Shown here: one piece after another, positions 1 to 10,214 of the stretch
Layout: every line of letters begins with the position of its first letter
How positions within the stretch are numbered: the stretch's first letter is position 1
Assembly (NCBI GenBank): GCA_914767885.1
Contig: CAJZBQ010000050.1
Location: 186,001 to 250,000, forward strand
From: Blepharisma stoltei
Taxonomy: Eukaryota > Ciliophora > Heterotrichea > Heterotrichida > Blepharismidae
DNA: 64,000 bases
Reading direction: 5' to 3'
Notes under the pieces: model-generated
Told to the model about the DNA's origin: nothing
What the model saw: only the letters and a program-made list of their open reading frames with translations
Database searches by the model: none
Position numbers and translations under genes: made by a program

Positions 1-447
1 GACCCTACTACAAATACTTGTGTCTCTTGCCCAATCGGAAAATATGCTTTTCAGGGAAATTGTTATAAATGCCAAGTCGGTTGCTCTGACTGTGAATTTT
101 GAAACGAATGCACAGAATGCTATCCAGGCATGCATTTGGCAACATCTAATGAATATTGTGAATGTGATGATCCTAAAAAAACATTCAATCCGAGCACTAA
201 TACCTGTGGAGATTGCGAGAAAGAAGGAGGTTGTGGAAATGGCTGTGCAGAAGGATGCAATTTATGTGCGTCCCCTGAGGTATGTGAAACTTGCTATGAT
301 TCTGAGAATATGGTTAATAAAAATGGTGTATGCAGCTGTGCAAATCCAAATCAAAAGTTCAGCGTTTCTGAGAAAAAATGTGTGGACAATAGCTCAGCAA
401 AGGGGCTAGTTTTGGCTTGGATTTTGGCACTTTATGCAGCTATTTAA
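1..447 (+). CDS. Cys-rich surface protein, C-terminal part (truncated by window edge)
   Basis: The window opens inside this gene. About 148 codons are visible in frame 1, with one in-frame UGA read as Trp (near base 103) and a UAA stop at 445-447. The protein is built from Cys-rich modules with CxxC spacing and recurring DPTTNTC and CETCYDSEN motifs, like the variable-surface-antigen or furin-like repeats of ciliate surface proteins. It ends in a short hydrophobic stretch (GLVLAWILALYAAI) right after a small-residue SSA segment, which looks like a GPI-anchor signal or a membrane tail. The last 60 codons and the bases after the stop are almost identical to those of the gene ending at 4631, so the two are tandem paralogues. 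The function is not established; a cell-surface coat role is inferred. Confidence 0.8.
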
Positions 448-1961
448 TCTAACTAAGGTCTTTAAAATAAATTAGGTGTATATCATAAATAATGGTTTTG
501 GCTATATTTGTCTGCTTATAAAGAATATAAATATGCTTTTATCTTATATTCAGATTACAAATAGGAAAAAGGCTAGCCAGCAGGAATGTTTTCATTCTAA
601 ATAAATATAATATATTACTGCTAGCTCTTCACTGTTGGTCTGGATTTCTTGTTTTTATTGATATCAGTGCTCATAGGACTTGCGTATTGCGATTCCTTCT
701 TATCAGGCAGAAAAATTATTTATTTTTAGAACGCGTTTTCATAACTCTGAATCGTTCCTAAATAAATTAGCCAGCAATTTTTATTTATTCTAATTAAAGT
801 AAAAATTTACCCTATATGAGAATGGCCATTATTTATTATTTTACGCATCTTAAAATAGCTCTGCAGTCAAACTAAATATTTAATGCATTTAATTACTATC
901 CTTTGTTTACTATTTTTGCTAGTCTTAAAGTATTCTCGTCTTGAACTCATCGAGTCAATTTTCATTAATTAAAAAACTTAATTAGTTCGAATCATTTCAT
1001 CCTGTTTAAAATTTACATTTAAAGCAATCTATAAATGCCAAAATAAGTTTTATTTAAGTATTATGACCTATTATGAGCAAGTAGGTTAAATTTTAATTAA
1101 AATATTTTAGAGTTTTATATATACAAATTGCCCGAGGATGGCGCTATTTTGAACCATCCTCGGGCAATTTGTATAATTCATATTGATCTTATATTACTTC
1201 ATTTATTTTAATTTAATTCAATTCAAAAGTCCATGATACTTTGGTTTAAATACCAAAACCCTAATTCTGTTCGATCTAAAGAATATGGCTAAATGAGCTG
1301 GTGAAATAAATATCTGATAGAGATTAAGTGCAAATCTTAATAAACCTTTAGCATCGCAGAGTTAATTAATTTCAAAATTGCTCTTTTTTCATATATTTTT
1401 ATTAAGGAAAATATTATATAAATTATTGATTTTTTAAATATTTTGATGCAAACTTTTACGTAAGATTTAAGCTATATAAGTTATTCTTTAAAGCAGATTA
1501 AAACGTTATGAATGAATTTTTAATATAGATAATTAAGTCCTAGCCTAATTATAAGATTGTTTTAGTTATAAAAATTCTAATCTTTCAAACAAAAGATTTT
1601 TAAAATCCTTTGAATAATTCTCCTGTAAAAATAAATTTTGTTACAACAAATAAATAAATTTCTTTCCATATTGCAAATGTTTAGAAAATTTTAGCTTACT
1701 TTCCAATATAAATTTTAACCACTCTCTGGGTATTTTATAATGCAAACTATATAAAGTTTATATAAGAAAATTTATTTTTAGAGGCATTTACATTGTCTTT
1801 TAATTTAATTTTAAGTAAAAGCATTAAATGTGGCTTTTTTAAGCTTTTATTGCTTATATCTCTTTATTAATATTCAAAAACCTTGTGGCATTTCGATAAA
1901 TATAAAATCCTTAGGATTTACAACGATAAGAATATGGTTAATTCCATATGGTGAAATAAAT
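448..1961. other. Intergenic AT-rich stretch
   Basis: No coding region is supported here. It holds one near-perfect palindrome (1125-1178, listed separately). Around 1281-1330 is a weak, diverged copy of the leader of the next gene (compare 1931-1975), which may be the relic of a duplicated 5' end. Confidence 0.5.
1125..1178. repeat. 54-bp palindrome with CCCGAGGATGG core
   Basis: Two arms of about 21 bp (TACAAATTGCCCGAGGATGG and its complement) flank a 12-bp loop. The same CCCGAGGATGG core forms a second palindrome at 14308-14366. Confidence 0.8.
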
Positions 1962-4631
1962 ATGTGGCAAAGATTAAGTATTGCTCTTCTTTGGCTGTTA
2001 CTCTCGACCCAGTCTTTGGCGTCTAAAGATATTCACGAAACTCCAAAATTCTCCTTAAAAAGCTTAACTGACCCTCATTTAACGGATTACTACCCATTAA
2101 GAATTTCATTAGAGGTTGACGACGATTTCCTTCAAAACACCCAGTTGAATAAGACTGTAAAATCAGCTGCTGACACTACAATGAAAATTTTATCATATTT
2201 AGTCCTTTCTAAAGCTTCAAAATCTGGCTTTAAGTTTGGAGAGAAAATTCAGTGTGATGACTTTTTGATTCACCAGATAGTAAAAAGTCAAGGTATTGAT
2301 GCAGACTTTGGCTTATTTATCAAATCAAGTAGTGATTTCGAAGATGACTTGATTACGATAAAGAAATGTGAAAGCGGAAGCCAACTTTTTGTCATCTCAA
2401 TGGCAATAAACCCAGAGAAATTCTTGGCTCTTGGAGAGGTCTCACAAATTAAATCAATATCCTCAGCAATTTCAAGCATCATTTTTGAGGATAATTTGTA
2501 TAGAAATCAGCTACTGAGCGAAGTCGAAGACTACTTAACCGTCCACGCCTTTGAATATATGCCAGCAATCGCTGATACAGGTTGCAATCCTCCAATAAGC
2601 AATTGTGTTACTTGTAAAACGCCAACAGTTTGCTTTAATTGTTCTGCCAGCTATCTTCCAAATGAAGATGGCACTCAATGTTGTGCTGGGGAATATTGCA
2701 AAACTTGTAATGGCGGATTTAACTGTGATTCGTGCATTGATGATTACATTTACTACAATGGAGAATGTCATCCATGCCCTTCATATTGTGCTCTATGTAA
2801 CACAACAGCCTGTGTAGAATGTGACCCTGGCTATTATCCATTAGAAGGTATTATGTGTATGTGGTGCTCTACAGGATGTGAAATTTGCCATGCTGGTCCT
2901 TCAAGTCTCTCAATATGTACTCAATGTTATGATATAGACAACTCAGTACTTATAGATGGTGAATGTTCTTGCAAAAAAGCGAATCAAATATATAACCAAA
3001 ATAATATATGTGTTTGCGCTCCAGGCTATTATGAAGATACAAATGGAATTTGCCAACCATGTAATACTGGCTGTGAAACCTGCACTTCTCCAAGCCAATG
3101 TATAACTTGTTTTGATAAAAATCTTACAATTGCTAATGCAGATGGAAGCTGCTCATGCAAAACTAATGAGCTAACTTATAATACAACTACTCATACTTGT
3201 GATTGCCCAAGAGGTGAATACCCTGACCTTGTAAGTGGACTTTGTGACCCATGCCAAGATAGTTGTGCATGGTGTATCGCATATGATATTTGCTTTGAGT
3301 GCATAAATAACAGCATTTTATATAATAGTGGAAATGGTAATTGCACGTGCTTACTCAAGACCTATTGAGCGAACAAAAACATTAGAAAAATCCCAAAAAC
3401 CCATCCTTTGTATGAGTGAACAAAAAATGTTTTAATATAAAAAGTTTTATGAAAAAATATATTTTAATATACAATGATAATTATTATAATGATATGTCTA
3501 GCTAATTCTATTTTAAATAGATTGCATTAAAACAAAATTTTAATTTTTGCTTTAAAATTTGGATTTTTTAAATTTGAAATAAAAATTTACTATAAAATTT
3601 ATATATAAAACTTTTTTAAACAAAATAACGAACAAAAAAATTTTAGGTCGCTCACGGAGGAACTGAAGCTAGATGGATCAAAAATCTATGATCCTACTAC
3701 AAATACTTGTGTACCTTGCCCTGATGGGAAATACGCTTTCGATGGAAATTGCTATAACTGCATTTCTCCTTGCGCTGCATGCTCTTATTATGATCATTGC
3801 ACAGAGTGCTTCCCAGGCATGCATTTATCCTCATCTAATGCTAGTTGTGTCTGCAATGACCCTACTCAAACCTTCAATTCAAGTACAAACACCTGTGGAG
3901 ACTGCACCGAGGGAAGTTGCAAATGCACAGATTCACAAGTTTACGATCCCACAACAAAAACTTGTGTTTCTTGTCCTACTGGAAAATATGCATCTGATGG
4001 AGTATGCTCCCCATGCCAGTCAACTTGCTTAGCATGCTCATCTTCTAGTGAGTGCACACAATGCTACCAAGGCATGGATTTATCATCCAATGGTGCTTGT
4101 GAATGCACAGGCACTAATGAAGTATTTGACCCAACTTCAAAAACTTGTCAAGCCTCATGCTCAGATCCATCCAAGGTTTATGACCCTTTAACGAAGTCCT
4201 GCGACAATTGTCCTAATGGAAAATATGCTTCTGACGGAGTATGCCTTCCGTGTCAGTCGAATTGTCTTACCTGTACAAACAATAATGGATGCACAGAATG
4301 CTACTCAGGCATGACTTTGTTGTCAAATAACACTTGTGTGTGTAGTGATTCTGAAAAAATATTTGACCCAAGTGCAAAGAGTTGTAAAGATTGCAGCGAT
4401 ACCCAAAATGGCTGTGAAAATAATAGCTGCGCAGAAGGATGCATTTTATGTGCGTCCCCTGAGGTTTGTGAAACTTGCTATGATTCTGAGAATATGGTTA
4501 ATAATAATGGAGTATGCAGCTGTGCAAAGCCAAATCAAAAGTTCAGCGTTTCTGAGAAAAAATGTGTGGACAGTAGCTCAGCAAAGGGGCTAGTTTTGGC
4601 TTGGATTTTGGCACTTTATGCAGCTATTTAA
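1962..4631 (+). CDS. Large Cys-rich GPI/membrane-anchored surface protein, one IES
   Basis: The start at 1962 is chosen because it gives a clear signal peptide (LSIALLWLLLSTQSLAS). Residues of about 25-200 form a non-repeat domain; from about residue 205 to the end come a dozen or more CxxC-rich modules. The C-terminal hydrophobic tail matches that of the gene ending at 447. An IES (3352-3669) interrupts the repeat region. Removing it between TAs joins CTCL to DGSKIYDPTT in frame and gives a 783-residue protein (2352 nt, divisible by 3). The N-terminal domain resembles the leishmanolysin (M8) layout (DADFGLFI, a conserved Cys, then AINPEKF), but no HExxH zinc site is present. It could be a dead protease fold or a chance likeness. 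It acts at the cell surface by inference. Confidence 0.8.
3352..3669. mobile_element. IES: diverged family-1 MITE in surface-protein gene
   Basis: TA-bounded, 318 bp. The left end still carries the family-1 end pattern (TGAGCGAACAAAAACATTAG, then a second TGAGTGAACAAA 60 bp inward) and the right end carries TCGCTCACGGAGGA. The gene frame is restored only when it is removed. Confidence 0.85.
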
Positions 4632-5209
4632 TCTAACTAAGATCTTCAAGCTTAATTAGACGTTAATAAATAGTCTATTTATGGTAACAATAGTAATCTT
4701 ATAAAAAATTATTTTAAATTTGCGAAATGTCTATTTATATCTTTCTTGTCTATAAAATAACTGACGAAAATACTCTGTAAATGAGAAATTGAAAGTAATC
4801 GAAATGCAATAAAACTTAAGTTCAAGAGACAAAACAGCGGTCTACTTTATTTAAAGGCAGAAAAACGATTTAGTCTATTTATTTTGATTAGATATAATTA
4901 AGTATTTTCAGAATGAAAATATTATAGAGTTCTAATTTGCTTAGCCTACTCAAATATTTTTCCTGATCCTTTATTATAGAAAAGCACAGAAGCGCAAGCC
5001 AAATAAAGCCATTCTTTTTTCATTTATTAATATTTCTTATAAGTGCAGCTAGTTTTCTTTCAAAATTTGCTGTCTGATATGGAAAAAGGCTCCAGGTCTC
5101 GATACATTTGAACAGATAAGTCAAGCTAAATAAGGAAATTGCGAATTCGATAAAGCAATTTAAGGCTCACCAAGTGTTAAAAATTAAATGGCAAACTAGA
5201 AACAAAAAA
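4632..5209. other. Intergenic AT-rich stretch
   Basis: Downstream of the surface protein gene. No coding region, RNA gene or recognisable repeat was seen. Confidence 0.4.
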
Positions 5210-5509
5210 TTAAGCAAAGGCCATAAAAAATATCAAAATACCTAAAACCATATCAGCATCATTGACATCGTTTCCATCTTCGTAAAAAATATGAGTAGCA
5301 TCATGCACAAGCGAAGTAAATCCTATAAAAACTGTTGGGGAAAAGATCAAAAATGTAGCATATCATTCTCCATAATAGGAAGCAGCTATATATTCTACCA
5401 ATAGAAGTCCTCCATAGTTTATAAGTATTAAAAATCAAAAGCTTCCTTAGCCTTTTAAAGCAACTGCTATCCCTTGTAAAGCAAGAAATAAAAGCAGCAG
5501 CCACAGCAT
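5210..5509 (-). pseudogene. Small multi-membrane-span protein with one in-frame UAA
   Basis: Reading from the ATG at 5509 gives a strongly hydrophobic protein: MLWLLLLFLALQGIAVALKG, then a UAA, then in the same frame GSFWFLILINYGGLLLVEYI, further hydrophobic stretches, an acidic YEDGNDVNDADM loop and a terminal LGILIFFMAFA before the real stop. Two UGA codons fall where Trp suits a membrane protein. The residue pattern looks coding, but the UAA has no 15-nt intron around it, and no TA pair was found that removes it. It may be a decayed gene, or a short IES whose ends I cannot place. The family is not recognised. A further possible 5' exon (with a 16-nt GT...AG intron near 5652-5667) was seen but could not be joined. 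Confidence 0.35.
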
Positions 5510-5938
5510 ATGGGTGTATAAAGGATACAATAATAACCGAAGTCACTGAGGTTTTCAGGTGAGATATAAGCAATGTTGAATATTAATTCTGAATGAACTG
5601 AATAGTAAAAAAAATTTGATAAAATTAAGTAAAAAAGTAGAATAAAAGCCTATCCTTTTTCTAACGTCTGATTAAAAGCTAAACTGCACAATGAAAATCC
5701 CAGTATGAAAAAGAAGAACTCGACTACGTAAAATATTGCGTCCTTTTATATTAAATTAATTTGCCTAGCCTAATAAATATTATCTCTCAAACACTTCAAT
5801 TTGATAATAATGGACTTCTCCTAATGGCTTCAGATAAATTTGATAGTTTATAAATCTAATAATAAATCCATCAGATAACTATTAAATAAATAAATTTTGC
5901 TGTTTTATTTCATAATCAACTCTCAGTTATAGATTAAT
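5510..5938. other. Intergenic; upstream unit of the tandem duplication
   Basis: The stretch from about 5755 to 5938 is duplicated ahead of the second Kelch copy (7350-7526), so the duplicated unit includes the upstream flank. No gene is supported. Confidence 0.5.
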
Positions 5939-7207
5939 ATGGGTGAAAATTTATTGAAAGAGAATCACCTAAAACTATTTGACGCAAGGACAAATCAATC
6001 ACTATCAACATATCAGGAGCATAAAATTAGCATTTCTAACCCCATTACAGATTTGATTAAAGGACAGCTCGAAAGTCTGCTAAACAAAATCCAAAAAATT
6101 AATTCAAAAATATCTTGTTTAGATGCGCAGAATAAACTTAAGTGTCATTATTGTTTTGCCTTGCCGCTTTATGATTACATTATTCCCTGTTATCAAGAAA
6201 TTGAAAAATGAGCTAGAGAAGTTGAAAACGAACTCAATTTAGCCTTATTTATATATCAAAGCGAAGATATGTCAAAATCATTATACGACTCAAATATTGA
6301 AATCCAAAACTATTTTGCTATTTATTGCAGTTTATGTCAAGAATTTTTAAAGAAATCTATTGACATAGAAACTAAGTTTGCTCAAGAGCTGGAAAAAGAA
6401 TTTGATATTTATAAATCAAATATTATTACGTTAGTTAATAGAAAAAGCAATCAAACAAGGATTTCTTTTTATAATATAGAAAATCAATCATTTTTATGCA
6501 AGCTTATAAATACCCCTGAGCCACTAAGTGAGTTTACATGCATTACTCAGCTTCCAAATAATGAAATATTTTGCTTTGGAAATAATTACCCTGTTTCTGG
6601 AGTTACTTGTATAATTAATACGAATTTACTTACATGTAGGGCATTAGTGGATGGAAAACCTTGCTATAATTCATCATCTATCTATTATAATAGATTTGTA
6701 TATGTTTTTGGAGGATGTGATGACTATGATTGCCTTCAGCATGCAGCAAAATATGATCTCTCCGAAAATAGATGAATAAACCTTACACAGCTTCCAGGAC
6801 TAGCTCTAATTTGTTCATGCATCCAATTTAAACATAAAATTCTTTTGTCAGGACTAGGTTTAAGATCTATTTACAGCTATGACCCAATAATCAACAGCTA
6901 TTCAGTGGTGACAAATTTTTATCTTGATGAGAATGCTTTGAAAATTCTTATATTAGTAGATTCCAGAATTTATTTAATCACCCAGAAAAACCTTTATCAA
7001 AGTGAATTTTTGGATGAATTTAACTGAACTCGTATCTCAGATATATATATGCCACATTATGTTCAGATTTTTAAAGTATATGGTAATGAAGGTGTGTATG
7101 TTGGTCTGAATTATTTTGGAATTAATGAAGGAAATTTTTATCATTATTGCTTGTTTAATATAAAAAAGAAGACGTTTGATTCTGTTAATTTATATAAAAT
7201 TCTTTAA
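5939..7207 (+). CDS. Kelch-repeat-like protein, intact copy
   Basis: An uninterrupted 422-residue reading frame with three UGA-coded Trp residues (near 6209, 6772 and 7025). The first 170 residues are helical and charged. The second half holds short beta-propeller-like units, clearest at FVYVFGGCDDYDC followed by AAKYDLSENRW and LTQLPGL, the classical Kelch pattern of a double Gly followed by a spaced Tyr and Trp. The number of blades looks lower than in a complete propeller, so later repeats may have drifted. It is the intact member of a tandem pair; the copy at 7527-8967 is about 90% identical at DNA level. The role is probably a protein-interaction scaffold. No partner can be read from the context. 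Confidence 0.75.
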
Positions 7208-7526
7208 AGAGTTATCTAATAATAATTAGGAAAGATCTATCTTAAACTACATGATAGTTGACTTAATTACTAGGCACTTTCCTCTTATTAATATTCAAAT
7301 AATAGTTTCAAAATTTAAATTTTTGCTCTCAGGCTATTCCACTTAGCCTAATAAATATATTTTTCGAGTACTTCAATTTCATAATAATGGGCCCGTCCTA
7401 ATTGTTGCAGATATATTTCATATATTTTTGATAGTTTATAAAGCGAATAATAAATTCATCAGATAGCTATTAAATAAATAAATTTTGCTGTTATATTTTA
7501 TAATCAAGCCTAAGTTATAGTTTAAT

Positions 7527-8967
7527 ATGGATGAAAATCTATTGAAAGAGAATCACCTAAAATTATTTGGCGCAAGCACAAATCAATCACTATCAACATG
7601 TCAGGAAAATAATGTCAGCATTTCTAACCCCATTACAGATTTGATCAAAGGACAGCTCGAAAGTCTGCTAAACAAAATCCAAAAAATTAATTCAAAAATA
7701 TCTTGTTTAGATGCACAAAATAAACTTAAGCATCATTATTGCTTTACCTTGCCGCTTTATGATTACATTATTCCCTGTTATCAAGAAATTGAAAAATGAG
7801 CTAAAGAAGTGGAAAACGAACTTAACTTAACCTTATTTATATATCAAAGTGAAGATATGTCAAAATCATTATACGATTCAAATATTGAAATCCAAAATTA
7901 CTTTGCTATTTATTGCAGCTTTTGTCAAGAATTTTTAAAGAAATCTATTGACATTAAAACTAAGTTTGCTCAAGAGCTGGAAAAAGAATTTGATATTTAT
8001 AAATCAAATTTTATAACTTTATTGATAGAAAAAGCAGCCAAACAAGGATTTCTTTTTATAATATAGAAAATCAATCATTTTTATGCAGGCTTATAAATAC
8101 CCCTGAGCCACTGAGTGACTATACATGCATTACTCAGCTTCCAAATAATGAATTATTTTGCTTTGGAAATAATTACCCGGTTTCTGGTGTTACTTGTATA
8201 ATTAATACAGATTTGCTTACATGCAGAGCATTGATAGATGGGAAACCTTGCTATAATTCATCATCTATTTATTATAATAGATTTGTATTATGCGTTGCAT
8301 AAATTTCTTATGGACGTTATACGAGCCATTTTCATATGAAATTTCAAATTATAAATTTGCCACACTAAAATCTGCGTTTTGAAACACATATTTGGTTTTC
8401 ACATGCCAAATTCAAATTGACATGCATACTCATGATAAGAAATTATTGCAATACATAATATATGTTTTTGGAGGATGTGATGACTATGATTGCATTTTGC
8501 ATGCAGCAAAATATGATCTCTCCGAAAATAGATGAATAAACCTTACGCAGCTTCCAGGACTAGCTCTAATTTGTTCATGCATCCAATTTAATCATAAAAT
8601 TCTTTTTTCAGGTCGAGGTTCAAGATATATTTACAGCTATGACCCAATAATCAACAGCTATTCAGCGTTGTGATATTTTTTTCTCGATGGGCATAGTTCA
8701 AAAGTTCTTATATTAGCAGATTCCAGAATTTATTTAATCACCCAGAAAAACCTTTATCAAAGTGAATTTTTGGATGAATTTAACTGAACTCGTATCTCAG
8801 ATATATATATGTCACATTATCAGCAAATGTTTAAAGTGTATGGTAATGAAGGTGTGTATGCTGGTCTGAGTTATAATGGGATAAATGAAGGAAATTTTTA
8901 TGAGTATTACTTGTTTAATATAAAAAAGAAGACGTTTGATTCTGTTAATTTATATAAAATTCTTTAA
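7527..8967 (+). pseudogene. Kelch-like tandem copy with 1-nt frameshift and an IES
   Basis: This is a duplicate of 5939-7207, including the flanks. Compared base by base, it lacks one nucleotide between about 8010 and 8027 (17 nt where the intact copy has 18), which throws the frame into an early UAG. Beyond that point the old frame stays open to the equivalent UAA at 8965-8967, with UGA still at Trp positions, so the lesion is recent or is a sequence error. It also carries a TA-bounded insert (8286-8458) that the other copy lacks. If the frameshift is real, this copy cannot make a full protein. Confidence 0.75.
8286..8458. mobile_element. IES with terminal inverted repeats, absent from the paralogue
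   Basis: 173 bp, bounded by TA. The ends are imperfect inverted repeats (TATTATGCGTTGCATAAATT against TATTATGTATTGCAATAATT). The intact paralogue reads straight through with a single TA (TTTGTATATGTTTTTGG), giving a natural empty site and direct proof of the boundaries. Confidence 0.9.
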
Positions 8968-9212
8968 AGAGTATCTAATAATAATTCGGAAAGATCTATC
9001 TTAAACTACATGATAGTTGACTTAATTACTAGGCACTTTCCTCTTATTAATATTCAAATAATAGTTTCAAAATTTAAATTTTTGCACTCAGGCTATTCCA
9101 CTTAGCTATAAAAAAATTTTGTGGAAATACAACTTGCTCTATAATATAACTTATTAATTTACTAATTTAGAGAATTATAGCGTTATTATTTCTGATTTCT
9201 CCCTATATAATT

Positions 9213-9587
9213 ATGAGAAGAACAAAACGGTTTGGCATACACTCAAATAGAACTATAAAAAGATGCTATGGAAGAAGATGCTGTGAACACGATCTAGCAA
9301 GAGTTGTAGAATGGTCATGCTCTAGATATACTAATGTTGCTAATTTTGAAGAAGCTAAGCAGAATTGAGTTAAGTCAAAGCTTCATAAACATTTTTTTGG
9401 AAATACGATATATGGGAAAGGAAAAGTTCCATTCGATAGAACAACTCATAGAATAAGTCAACATCGCCGCCATTTTCTGTGGGATAGGATTGCCAATAAT
9501 GAAGAAGATGTGTATATAGAAAAAGACATAGAATATGCTAAATTTCTTTGGAGTTTCAGGGGCATTTTAAAGGCTAAATATGCATAA
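9213..9587 (+). pseudogene. Upstream copy of small secreted protein, start lost
   Basis: This is a near-identical copy of 9654-10040 but lacks the ATG that begins the signal peptide: AATTTAGAGAATT replaces AATTTTATGAGAATT. The only remaining in-frame ATG (9213) lies after the hydrophobic leader. The rest stays open, with one UGA as Trp, and runs a few codons longer than the downstream copy (to KAKYA at 9587). It differs inside by extra residues (SQHRRHFLWDRI). It may use an upstream exon I cannot see, make a cytosolic form, or be dead. Confidence 0.5.
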
Positions 9588-9653
9588 AATCCTATTAAAC
9601 AAATTATAATGACTTTTTTAATTGAAATTCTTTATAGCAGTAGAAGTAATTTT

Positions 9654-10040
9654 ATGAGAATTATAGCGTTATTATTTCTGATTTCTCCCTATATAATTAT
9701 GAGAAGAACAAAACGGTTTGGCATACACTCAAATAGAACTATAAAAAGATGCTATGGAAGAGGATGCTGTGAACACGATCTAGCAAGAGTTGTAGAATGG
9801 TCATGCTCTAGATATACTAATGTTGCTAATTTTGAAGAAGCTAAGCAGAATTGAGTTAAGTCTAGCCTTCATAAACATTTTTTTGGAAATACGATATACG
9901 GGAAAGGAAAAGTTCCATTCAACAGAGCAACTCATAGAAAAAGTAAATATAGACGCAACAGCATTGCCAATAATGAAGATATGAATATAGAAAAAGACAT
10001 AGATGATGCTAAATTTCTTTGGAGTTTCAGGGATATTTAA
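9654..10040 (+). CDS. Small secreted basic protein
   Basis: 128 residues starting at the ATG at 9654, which puts a short hydrophobic leader (IIALLFLISPYIIM) at the N-terminus. The mature part is rich in Arg, Lys and Cys (KRCYGRGCCEHDL, then VVEWSC) and ends in FLWSFRDI. One UGA codes Trp (near 9852). The family is not recognised. It lies directly after a nearly identical, probably start-less copy at 9213-9587, and the repeat unit includes the spacer. A secreted or vesicle-lumen protein is inferred from the leader alone. An alternative start at 9609 would bury the leader inside the protein. Confidence 0.6.
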
Positions 10041-10214
10041 AAGGGTAAATATGCATAAAATCCTATTAAACAAATTATAATGACTTTTTTTTAATTAAAA
10101 TTCTTTATAGTAGAAGTATTATAATTATAATTTCTATCACTTATAAAAATAAAAAGCCATTAAACATTTATCTATAAATTCAAGCTTTCCATTAGATTTA
10201 TTTACTTTGAGCAT

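Noticed and set aside
6209-6211. UGA codons taken as gene ends, splitting many genes into fragments
   Set aside because: Conserved domains continue in the same frame after them and Trp fits the family position in many cases.
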